From Sulfolobales archaeon HS-7 (GTDB lineage: Archaea; Thermoproteota; Thermoprotei_A; Sulfolobales; Sulfolobaceae): a DNA stretch of 64,000 nt. This document shows, piece after piece, positions 56,592 through 64,000 of this stretch. The number at the start of each line of letters is the position of its first letter. Position 1 is the stretch's first letter. The stretch covers positions 1,163,369 to 1,227,368 of the forward strand of contig AP024596.1 of NCBI GenBank assembly GCA_019704295.1, in the 5' to 3' direction. The notes beneath the pieces were generated by a model, which searched no databases, was not told the DNA's origin, and was given only the letters and a program-made list of their open reading frames with translations. Made by a program: the position numbers and the translations under genes.

Positions 56592-58415
56592 TTACTTGAA
56601 CACGAGAACGCCTTTTGGCGGAAGCGATGTCTTTCCATCTACAACTGTACCGTTTCCCGCTATAATAGACTTGCCGTCAATAATATCGTTTTGGATAACC
56701 GTGGTATCGTATGAGTGATTTATGAGAATGAGAAGCTTTTCCCCACTTCTTTCCATCTCTATCGTCTCCACATGGGGGACAACGGTTTTAATTGGACTTA
56801 TCCCTGCGCTCCTCAATAAACTATCATAAACTGTTAGTAATTCCCACTGCATATTCTCCGACATAGTGGAAACCAATTCGAAAGGTAGTAGGGATAGGAA
56901 GGCCTTTCCGTTATATGTTATAATGGGTCTACCTTCCACGTCTGTGGCTATGACTTCAGCGTCCACTGGTCTTACCTCGTACGTGTAGATAGGTGTCGGA
57001 AGTTCAACCGTTAAAACCTCATTTTGCAGCCTTATCTCGATCTTCCCCTCATATTTCCTTCCGTAGGTTCCGGCTTTTGAGGCGTTTTCTACTCCAAAAA
57101 GTTCCTCCCATAAATGAGTTAATGCGTCGTGAGCTGAATAAACTAGATTAGGTATGTATTTAAATGTAGAGACGTAGAGCCTCGCATTTGAGTTAATTAT
57201 CTTCCTCCACGTGGTGGTTTTAAGAACAGGAATTGAGGGTGCGATTATAACTCCAACATCGGTCAACTCCTCGTCTTCATTAAAGGTTCGAGGATTTATC
57301 CCTAGGGAGTTTAGGAAGCTGATCGATGTAGTTAAAGGACCGGGAATTCTAAAGAGAAATTCATAGCTCCTATTAGGCAGTTCGTATTTCCTGTAATTTG
57401 GTATAATGATTCCCACACGACTTAACTTTGGGAGAAAATCTTCTCCTACTTTAACTAGCTCTTGATGAAACTTATAGAAGCTTTTGACCGAGGGTTTCTC
57501 CTTTCCATTTACATCAATAAGGCCAAAGTTAAGTTCAAGTGGCTTCCATAAATAGGGAGGATCTGCTTCATGTGTAAAATCTGAAAAACACCAAGCTAAC
57601 GCCCCGGCTGCCCCGTGTCCATATGAGCTCCAGAGAACTTCGTAAACAAATTGGGCGATTGATTCTTGGGAATATTGTGACGTGCTAAATCCAAACTCCT
57701 CGAGAACAACAGGTACTCTTCCACCCATCGAGTAAAGCTGAATAGTAGCTCCGTATACGTACCCGTGTCTGACAGGATCTGTGTCATACCTGTAGAGGTG
57801 AATTCCTACGTAGTCGGAATATTTTCTAACGATTTCAGGATCCTGAAGGTATGAAAGCACGTCTCCAGAGGATACTATCTTCCCTCTTGCGGAGTCGTGA
57901 AGAGCTATCATGAGAGGTAGAGACTCCTCCATAGAGGAAGGGTTTCTTACGAGGGAAAGCTCATTGCTGAGGAGGTAACCGAGGAGAGCGGGATGATCTT
58001 TTACCCTCTCTATTATGGCGTTAGAGAACTTCGCGAATTTACTAACCGCTTCAGGGGAGAAGACATCGTTGTTAGGGGCCCATGGGATGAACCAGTTCCT
58101 CCCGCTCATGTGCCCCACTATCATGGAAACTAATACGTATATTTGGTTTTCCTTTGCGATATCCAGAAGGGTTACCAGTTGTCTAACCGACTTTTCATTA
58201 ACATCTCCATAAATGGAATAAAAGTCTTCATCTAAGAGAAAAATTCTTACTGTATTACCTCCAAATTCTTTAATTTTTGAAAAATCCCTTCTTATTTCCT
58301 CCTCTTTCCAGTTTTTCCACATCTTTATGTTCTGCTCTCGTGGCCAGTAGTTTACCCCCAGAAGAAATTTCCGTTTACCATTAAAGCACAGCCCATTTCC
58401 ACATATTTCTATCAT
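56592..58415 (-). CDS. GH5-type glycoside hydrolase (endo-mannanase/cellulase-like)
   Basis: A 607-residue intracellular glycosidase. The barrel begins at NGKRKFLLGVNYWPREQN; the acid/base Glu152 is in YLLSNELS and the nucleophile is probably Glu240 in PVVLEEFGFS, the two conserved glutamates of clan A GH5-like enzymes. After residue 345 come beta-rich domains, with LTVELPTPIYTYEVRPVDAE and a final LLILINHSYDT segment. The nearest known role is endo-beta-mannanase, as annotated in S. solfataricus, but specificity cannot be read here. No signal peptide. ATG directly follows the TAA of the SDR gene, so they form one operon. Confidence 0.82.
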   Translation of the reverse strand: MIEICGNGLCFNGKRKFLLGVNYWPREQNIKMWKNWKEEEIRRDFSKIKEFGGNTVRIFLLDEDFYSIYGDVNEKSVRQLVTLLDIAKENQIYVLVSMIVGHMSGRNWFIPWAPNNDVFSPEAVSKFAKFSNAIIERVKDHPALLGYLLSNELSLVRNPSSMEESLPLMIALHDSARGKIVSSGDVLSYLQDPEIVRKYSDYVGIHLYRYDTDPVRHGYVYGATIQLYSMGGRVPVVLEEFGFSTSQYSQESIAQFVYEVLWSSYGHGAAGALAWCFSDFTHEADPPYLWKPLELNFGLIDVNGKEKPSVKSFYKFHQELVKVGEDFLPKLSRVGIIIPNYRKYELPNRSYEFLFRIPGPLTTSISFLNSLGINPRTFNEDEELTDVGVIIAPSIPVLKTTTWRKIINSNARLYVSTFKYIPNLVYSAHDALTHLWEELFGVENASKAGTYGRKYEGKIEIRLQNEVLTVELPTPIYTYEVRPVDAEVIATDVEGRPIITYNGKAFLSLLPFELVSTMSENMQWELLTVYDSLLRSAGISPIKTVVPHVETIEMERSGEKLLILINHSYDTTVIQNDIIDGKSIIAGNGTVVDGKTSLPPKGVLVFK

Positions 58416-59306
58416 TTAACTCACCGAAGACGTCAGTTTTTTTATTTCCTGGACGCTGACCTTACCCTCCCTCACGAGCTTAAGCAACCTCTTGAACTCT
58501 TCGGAAAACTCTTCGCTTCCCGTCAAGGTTCCAATTGCTTCTGACAGTACCTCTTCATCTAGGTAGATCATCTTAACGGACATCCCTCCGTCAATTGTGA
58601 AATTGACTCCAGAGATCCATGACGCCTTTTCCGAACATAAAAAGGATATTAAGTTAGCTACGTCCTCCGGATTTCCGACCCTTCCCGTTAAATGTTGTTT
58701 ATGATCTAGAGGAGAAAGATCGCTCTCATGAGGAGGGTACTGGTATCTTGACGTGTCGATCCACCCCGGTGAGATTGCAACGACTCTTATTCCGTATCTG
58801 GAGAGACTTACTGCCATAGCGTGAGTTAACGCTATGACTCCACCTTTTGATGCGGAATAAGGCTCTGTGAACGGTTCAGATTGAAAAGCTCTTGTCGACG
58901 CCATGTTTACAATCACTCCTCCTGTTCTACTCATAATTTCTCCTAAGTGTCTGGAACAAAGGTAGGTACCAGTAAGATTAGTGCCGATTACCTTTTGCCA
59001 ATCGGCTATGGACTGTTCGAAAAACGGCTTACGAAATGACGCAATTCCTGCATTATTGATCAGGGCATCCACTCTACCAAACGCAGAGTCGATGAATTTC
59101 TTTAACTCAATAATACTCATTTCATCAGATACGTCAGTTTTCTTAAAGACCACATTAAGATTTTTTTCTCTTAGGTTCTTCTCCCTGAATTTTCCCGCAT
59201 CTTCATCTATATCCGCTATTACAACCAGGTAACCATCCTGAGCCAGTCTCTCGGTAACTGCGCTACCAATCCCCTTGGCACCCCCCGTTACAACTGCTAC
59301 TTTCAT
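58416..59306 (-). CDS. SDR-family oxidoreductase with C-terminal extension
   Basis: NAD(P)-dependent short-chain dehydrogenase. I take ATG 59306 (MKVAVVTGGAKGIGSA); an ATG at 59324 adds six residues. TGGAKGIG binds the cofactor; NNAGIA, Ser143 in VNMAST and Y156/K160 in PYSASK (numbered from the longer start) form the active site. After the normal end (NFTIDGGMSVKM) there is an extra tail of about 50 residues ending in EEFKRLLKLVREGKVSVQEIKKL, which is helical and unusual for the family. First gene of the operon with GH5; a sugar or polyol is the likely substrate. Confidence 0.88.
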   Translation of the reverse strand: MKVAVVTGGAKGIGSAVTERLAQDGYLVVIADIDEDAGKFREKNLREKNLNVVFKKTDVSDEMSIIELKKFIDSAFGRVDALINNAGIASFRKPFFEQSIADWQKVIGTNLTGTYLCSRHLGEIMSRTGGVIVNMASTRAFQSEPFTEPYSASKGGVIALTHAMAVSLSRYGIRVVAISPGWIDTSRYQYPPHESDLSPLDHKQHLTGRVGNPEDVANLISFLCSEKASWISGVNFTIDGGMSVKMIYLDEEVLSEAIGTLTGSEEFSEEFKRLLKLVREGKVSVQEIKKLTSSVS

Positions 59307-59324
59307 AATTAAAATTAGGTTCAT

Positions 59325-60588
59325 ATGGAAATAAAATTAAACCTCTTCTGTACCTCTTTAACTAATCGTTAACATCTCATATCCAGACCTAAAGGGTTAA
59401 GGAGGAAGAGTCCATAAGAGCTTTCTTGGTGTCTAAAGGTTTGTGGAAAATAATCTGACTTATCATCTAAGTGAGTATCACTCCAATCAAAAGTCCTGCA
59501 TGGAATATCTTGAGCGTCATGTTCGATTCTTGGGTGTCTACGGTGCCTGTACAATCCTTATGGCAAACAAGCCCTAACTGTAATTGCGGTAGCAATTCGC
59601 AATCAAGATTGGAAATCTACGTTTAACACATAAAAAAGGGGTCCGTTAAAGAAGTTTATTTATCTCTTATATGCAGACAACTCTTCTAAAGATAATGTAA
59701 TACAGGTTAAACTTTGGCAATAAAAAACGGCTATCAACTACTATAAAGGTGGTTATTTGATATAGTGAGACTTCTGGCGGACCTTGCCTCTCCACTTAAT
59801 ACGGAATTTTCACAAATAGTCATTAGGATATTATATACGGGTATATACACTACCGACCATTAACTTTATTTAAGAAATAGGGCATTACACGTATTGTTTT
59901 CCACTTCCCTTCCTCGCCCGCTTTACAGATATTATGGGTTATTCCAGCCCAGATGTCCTTAGGATGTTGAGGTATATGTTGTAATTCCGGTCTATGACCT
60001 AATTACAATTACGATAGGCAAATATGCGATCAGCGATTGTCAAGTCCTTATCAACGTGTCCCCATCTAATACAAGTCAAGGCCGTATACGTTGAGATGAC
60101 GAGTATATTCTTCGTAGTGCATCTTTCGAATCTACACTTTATAATACCCTGAGCCTATGAAGAGGAGCTCCGTGTAGCCTTATCCTACGAGGGTACTTAA
60201 GCACTAACAGCATGGCTAACAGGGGGAGTGTCCAAATTAAGGAGGCTATCCGCCTTGTAGGTCTAGGCTAGATAAAATTTTGCAGTATTCAGGACTTTTT
60301 CTAATGTTAGGAGTAAAAACAAAGGTTTTTCATTCACATCACTCACGAAAGTTAACAACGACTTAGTTTTCTGGAGTTCGTGATATTCCCCTGCATTTCG
60401 GATAAGGTGATTAAAAAAACAATCAATTCCAATATCAACCTCGCGCGATTTCATTAACGTTTGTTACGTAAAAGTACCAAAGTGTTACTTTAAGTTTTTT
60501 CCCCGACTATTAAACGTTATTTAAGTTGTTAAGTCAGAGACCTAAGGGAAAATAATAAGTTAATAAATTATCAAAACAAAACGGTAAT
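59325..60588. other. Non-coding region with transposase relics
   Basis: No intact gene in 1.26 kb. A tnpB C-terminal relic is listed separately. Around 59369-59554 on the minus strand several frames have scattered protein-like segments that may be relics of another gene, but I cannot identify it. Confidence 0.4.
59885..60103 (-). pseudogene. tnpB: C-terminal remnant of IS605-type tnpB
   Basis: One frame reads TCIRWGHVDKDLTIADR, IFAYRNCN, stop, VIDRNYNIYLNILRTSGLE, stop, and ends at TAA 59887. It is the TnpB zinc ribbon and final DRDxNAxxNIL block, but two of the four zinc cysteines are lost (Trp and Tyr in their place) and two stops interrupt it. The catalytic part is absent. Confidence 0.7.
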
Positions 60589-62418
60589 ATGGCAATTCAT
60601 AACGATAAGGTAAGGTTTTTGACGTACGTAACAGCCCCCTTCGCTATGGAACTCATTAGAACGGGAGCTGTTAAAAAATTTCCTGAAATTTTGTCATCCT
60701 ACGGAATAGAAAAAGTATACATAGAGAACTATAGGGACGGACTATTACTAAGCAAAAGCGATCTCCAATATCTGAAGGATAGGTTTGAGAGAAGACTGGA
60801 GGTTTCGGGAGGAATGGCAATAGGTACGTGGGGTGAGGGATGGGGAGAGATGGAACAATACGAATTCAAGGTAGCATGCATAAGCGACGAAAGGAATAGA
60901 CAAATGATAAAGGCCGTTGCCGAAAGGAACGCCGAAGTTTTTAATGAAGTCATTATTGACGACTTCTGGGCAAACTGGTGTTACTCTGAAAAGGACGTTG
61001 AGAAATTTAACGAAATTTACGGGTATAGGTTAGATAAGAACACGTTGTCCAAACTACTAGCTGATAATGACGAAGAGATATCCTCTCTTTGGGCAAACTA
61101 CTCGTCGCAACTTCTTGAGGACGTGTCTAAAAATTACGTAGTAGAGCCTATGAAAAAAATAAACAGTAACTTGAAACTGATTCTAAAGGTTGGGGAGTGG
61201 AGGGAACTCTACATTCACAGGGGGTTAAACCTTCGTAGACTATCGAGACTGTTCGATAAGTTCTATGTGGGCACGGAGTCAAGAGAATTCTCCCCTGTCA
61301 CAGGTTCTCTATATATCGTGCAATTCGTAAGGGCACTAGTAGGAGAGAAAGTAAAAGGGGTCTGGTTCGATCTTTATGATGGTATTACGTGGGAAGAACA
61401 TGCAAGTTTACACACGTTAAGAAATCAAGCTAAGCTAAGCATGATGGGCTTCACTGATGAAATTTTGCTTTTTGATGCGAGACATTTTATGCAAAATTCT
61501 AGCGATAAGGAAATTCGAGGAATTGTTAACGAAATACGGCTTATGAAAAGTTGGAGAAGAAGGGTAACTGGCGAGGAAAAGGGTCTAAAAAAACTTGCTA
61601 TACAACACCCCTATAATCAGGTCTTTGATGGCTATTTTGCCGATACGCTCGGATTAATAGGGGTGCCCATAGTATACGCGTCTGTTGATAGTGTAAAGGA
61701 AGGGGACAACGTTTTACTTACTGAAGGCGACATCAAATATGTCGATATTTTAAGACTAATAGAGCAGGGGGCCAACCTGATCCTAACTGCATCAGCTGCT
61801 GAAAAATTAGGTAATACGCTGGGAGAAGTTGGATATCAAATACTAGGAGTAGATTCTAGGAATCCGATCCTGCATCAATTCGTTAACGGGTATGCCTTCT
61901 TCTCTAAGGGAATTGGAGCCTCAAGACGTCACAGGGTTGCTCCTGGATTTCTTGCAGGTCCAATATTTAATACAAATGACTCCGCTAATGTAATGCTGTG
62001 GCTATACGATGGAAAATTATCATATCCCGTGATTTTTCAAAACAGTTATAGGACAGTGAAGGTCTCCGTATTAGGTATCACAAAGTACTATGGGTATCTT
62101 ACGTTTAATTATCCTGAACTTGTAAGACAGGTAGTAAGGGACATCGCTTTCAATAACTTGGATTTCAGCGTTGAGGCAATAGGACACACTCTGACTAACT
62201 TAGTTACCGTGGTAAGGGGGAATAGCGTTACATTTGTAAACCTCAATCCCTTTAACATAAGATTCTTCGTTAACCTTAAGGAAAACTCATATGTTGAGCT
62301 GGAAAAGCCGAGCGTAGGGGCTAAAATAGTTAGTGAGGAGAGCCTGAACAACGGAAAAAGAGTAAAAGTCGGAGTTAGCGCACATGGGCAAGCCTTACTT
62401 AAGATCACTACTCGCTGA
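60589..62418 (+). CDS. Large TIM-barrel-like protein, candidate glycoside hydrolase
   Basis: A 609-residue soluble protein without an obvious known family. The first 300 residues look like a (beta/alpha)8 barrel, with MAIGTWGEGWG, EVIIDDFWANWCYS, LILKVGEWRELYI and GVWFDLYDGITWEEH as strand ends rich in acidic and aromatic residues. Asp-Asp in IIDDFW is a good catalytic candidate. Residues 335-415 look like the amidotransferase-like domain of GH42-type enzymes, and the end is a beta sandwich. It lies between the GH5-SDR operon and the GH12-ABC genes. Its 3' end overlaps the convergent GH12 gene by 11 bases. Confidence 0.6.
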   Translation: MAIHNDKVRFLTYVTAPFAMELIRTGAVKKFPEILSSYGIEKVYIENYRDGLLLSKSDLQYLKDRFERRLEVSGGMAIGTWGEGWGEMEQYEFKVACISDERNRQMIKAVAERNAEVFNEVIIDDFWANWCYSEKDVEKFNEIYGYRLDKNTLSKLLADNDEEISSLWANYSSQLLEDVSKNYVVEPMKKINSNLKLILKVGEWRELYIHRGLNLRRLSRLFDKFYVGTESREFSPVTGSLYIVQFVRALVGEKVKGVWFDLYDGITWEEHASLHTLRNQAKLSMMGFTDEILLFDARHFMQNSSDKEIRGIVNEIRLMKSWRRRVTGEEKGLKKLAIQHPYNQVFDGYFADTLGLIGVPIVYASVDSVKEGDNVLLTEGDIKYVDILRLIEQGANLILTASAAEKLGNTLGEVGYQILGVDSRNPILHQFVNGYAFFSKGIGASRRHRVAPGFLAGPIFNTNDSANVMLWLYDGKLSYPVIFQNSYRTVKVSVLGITKYYGYLTFNYPELVRQVVRDIAFNNLDFSVEAIGHTLTNLVTVVRGNSVTFVNLNPFNIRFFVNLKENSYVELEKPSVGAKIVSEESLNNGKRVKVGVSAHGQALLKITTR

Positions 62419-63355
62419 TCTCCCAGCTGTACAAATGATATCCCCCTACAGCCACGCCGTTTTGATTGTTAATTTCCATTCCTACCTGTATTGCATCTAA
62501 GTAATAGTGCAAAATAGAATCTTTCCATCCCGCCTTGGATTCTAGAATTACGGACAACTGCTTTAGGGCAATACCCACTGGAATCTCGAATTCGCCTGAA
62601 TATAAAGGAATTTTAGGGGTAAAAACTACCAGAGTCCAACCACCCCCACTTACATTTAACACCCAAACATTCCACGAAATGGGAGTCTTCGTACCGTTTA
62701 TGTAATCAGTTAATGTGATCGAACCAGCGTATTGGTAATATGGAGCCCTTGATAGATTTTCCGTATAATACATCCAGAACATGACTTCCAGGTCTCCCTT
62801 GGTAATAGAACTCACGTTAGTCCCCGGCTGAGGTGTCAGCCAAATATCATACGAGAAATCAGTTATACTTCCCCTATACAAAAACAGAGCGTACTTAACA
62901 GTGGAAGTGAAGTTTGGCGTTTGCCCCAGAATTTCTGGTAAAGGTAACCACGAAACCTCATAGGTCCTGTTTTCGAATGGAAACCACTCCTCTGCTCCAT
63001 ACATGAGTCCTGGATATCCTAATACCGGAGTACCTGGAGCAGTTTTCTTTACATTTGTTAGATTTACTAGGACGTAAAAACCCGTTCTGTTATACGTAAC
63101 TAAAGAGTACCCATTTGCCTCTTCCACGTTCCACATGAAGGGTGAGGCAATTAATGAGGCCTCGTTTCCTCTTATGAAGGTAAGTGGGTACCAATAGTAT
63201 TGATTGCCTATAGCAGTGGCGTTATTTGTTATTGCCGGTATTAAAAGGACAGTCTCTTGGGACGAGGAAATTAGCTTGGACTGCCTTGCTTCGAGGTAAA
63301 GAAAAGAACTAGCTACTAAGATAACTACTATTGCAATAATTACTTTACTCCGCAT
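62408..63355 (-). CDS. GH12 family secreted glycosidase
   Basis: Extracellular endo-beta-glucanase-like protein of 315 residues. The N-terminal signal anchor is MRSKVIIAIVVILVASSFLY. GH12 core: GLMYGAEEWFPF, FSYDIWLTPQPG, nucleophile E190 in KGDLEVMFWMYY and probable acid/base E294 in IQVGMEINNQNG. Many Asn-x-Ser/Thr sites suggest glycosylation. It resembles the SSO1949-type acid-stable endoglucanases. It lies 3 bases after an oligosaccharide/peptide-type ABC ATPase gene, which fits cutting polysaccharide outside and importing the pieces. Confidence 0.85.
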   Translation of the reverse strand: MRSKVIIAIVVILVASSFLYLEARQSKLISSSQETVLLIPAITNNATAIGNQYYWYPLTFIRGNEASLIASPFMWNVEEANGYSLVTYNRTGFYVLVNLTNVKKTAPGTPVLGYPGLMYGAEEWFPFENRTYEVSWLPLPEILGQTPNFTSTVKYALFLYRGSITDFSYDIWLTPQPGTNVSSITKGDLEVMFWMYYTENLSRAPYYQYAGSITLTDYINGTKTPISWNVWVLNVSGGGWTLVVFTPKIPLYSGEFEIPVGIALKQLSVILESKAGWKDSILHYYLDAIQVGMEINNQNGVAVGGYHLYSWEISE

Positions 63356-63358
63356 ATC

Positions 63359-64000
63359 TCAGTCAATCCTAGTGTATGGGTTTGGTACGACTTTTGTTAA
63401 CAATTTCGTGTATTCATTTTGTGGGTTCGTTATAACCCTTTCAACGTCACCCTCCTCAACTATTCTTCCTTGTTTGACTACGTATACCCTGTCAGCTACA
63501 TATCCAATAGTCGCTATATCATGGGTAATGTACATTATTGATATCCCCTTTTCATCTCTAAGTCTCTTGAAGAGCTCTAACAAGGACGCTCTTATTGACG
63601 CGTCCACGTTTGAGACAGGTTCATCCGCTACCAGAACCTTTGGATTTAGGGCGAGAACTCTTGCCAAGTACACTCTCTGCCTCTGCCCACCAGAAAGCTG
63701 GAAAGGATATTTATACAGGAATTCCTCTGGAGGGGAAAGCGATACCTCCTTGAGGAGTTCGACGACCCTCTCCTCTATATCTCCGTTATATTTGTATAAT
63801 TTAAGGGGCCTCTCAATATGCCACTTAACTGTGTGGGTAGGATCTAGTGAAGAATAGGGATCTTGAAACACCAGATTGACATCAGCCCTATATCTCCTAA
63901 GTTCCTTCTTGCTCATTTTCGTTACGTCAAGTCCCATTGGATAATACATTATACTTCCCTTTGTTGGCTTAAGTAATCCGACAATCATCCACGCGATTAC
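63359..64000 (-). CDS. Opp/Dpp-type ABC transporter ATP-binding protein (partial)
   Basis: The frame runs off the window end, so the N terminus with Walker A is missing. Visible are NLVFQDPYSSLDP (Q-loop), the signature LSGGQRQRVYLARVLAL, Walker B VLVADEPVSNVDAS and the H-loop YITHD, then NPQNEYTKLLTKVVPNPYTRID, typical of the second ATPase (OppF-like) of oligopeptide-type importers. In Sulfolobales such importers also carry cello- and other oligosaccharides, and the GH12 gene directly downstream supports a sugar role. Confidence 0.88.
   Translation of the reverse strand, partial: VIAWMIVGLLKPTKGSIMYYPMGLDVTKMSKKELRRYRADVNLVFQDPYSSLDPTHTVKWHIERPLKLYKYNGDIEERVVELLKEVSLSPPEEFLYKYPFQLSGGQRQRVYLARVLALNPKVLVADEPVSNVDASIRASLLELFKRLRDEKGISIMYITHDIATIGYVADRVYVVKQGRIVEEGDVERVITNPQNEYTKLLTKVVPNPYTRID

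Noticed and set aside
59369..59554. Minus-strand 61-residue frame as a transposase
   Set aside because: Segments look faintly protein-like but no transposase motif could be named.

Overview
The window looks like a chromosomal segment of a thermoacidophilic crenarchaeon of the order Sulfolobales. It carries a sulfide:quinone oxidoreductase with the three redox cysteines at the same residue numbers I recall for the Acidianus ambivalens enzyme, a MalA-type GH31 alpha-glucosidase, two secreted GH12 glucanase-like proteins, a DUF929 protein, a Crn1-type CRISPR ring nuclease, archaeal D-aminoacyl-tRNA deacylase DtdA, decayed IS605-type tnpB pieces, moderately AT-rich DNA and many leaderless GTG/TTG starts. 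The genus cannot be fixed from sequence reading alone.

Layout. 1-12.0 kb is mostly ordinary chromosome: AP endonuclease, DsrE-like protein, winged-helix protein, metallo-hydrolase, ring nuclease, DUF302, malA, a molybdopterin hydroxylase large subunit, a DNA methylase and the sqr-DUF1641 pair. About 11.6-22.1 kb is an accessory, decaying region: an AAA ATPase with a DUF234-like end, two nucleotidyltransferase/HEPN gene pairs back to back, an ATPase pseudogene with one in-frame UAG, a coiled-coil PD-(D/E)XK-like protein, an AAA_14/DUF4143 ATPase with a repeated operator-like sequence, an inverted-repeat element and several gene relics. 22-38.4 kb returns to housekeeping and metabolism: permease, MqnA/D-like protein, phosphatase, dtdA, nucleoside hydrolase, Fur regulator, phosphoesterase, thioredoxin, an SMC-like ATPase, MFS transporter, and a GDPD-DUF929 operon. 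Inside it lie a decayed two-gene operon (27.0-27.7 kb) and a GH36 galactosidase relic (32.4-33.1 kb). 38.8-41.4 kb is a second accessory patch with an AT-rich two-gene operon whose first product carries two nuclease-like motifs. 41.7-53.0 kb holds an aldo/keto reductase-amidohydrolase-transglutaminase operon, a class II amidotransferase, a GH12 protein, a penicillin-acylase-type hydrolase and a second molybdopterin subunit. 53.1-56.6 kb is a third accessory patch. From 56.6 kb to the end is a carbohydrate block: SDR-GH5 operon, an unclassified 609-residue TIM-barrel-like protein, a GH12 protein and an Opp-type ABC ATPase cut by the window end.

The main new structure is an imperfect repeat of about 140-150 bp present four times (17.8, 38.9, 53.2 and 55.0 kb). 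Every copy sits beside an ATPase or nuclease-like accessory gene, and two direct copies bracket the AAA_14 ATPase at 53.7-54.9 kb. A second family forms a perfect 55-bp inverted repeat at 19.2/19.8 kb with partial copies nearby. The two-gene nuclease operon at 39.0-40.6 kb and the ATPase flanked by repeats are the best candidates here for undescribed mobile or defence systems.
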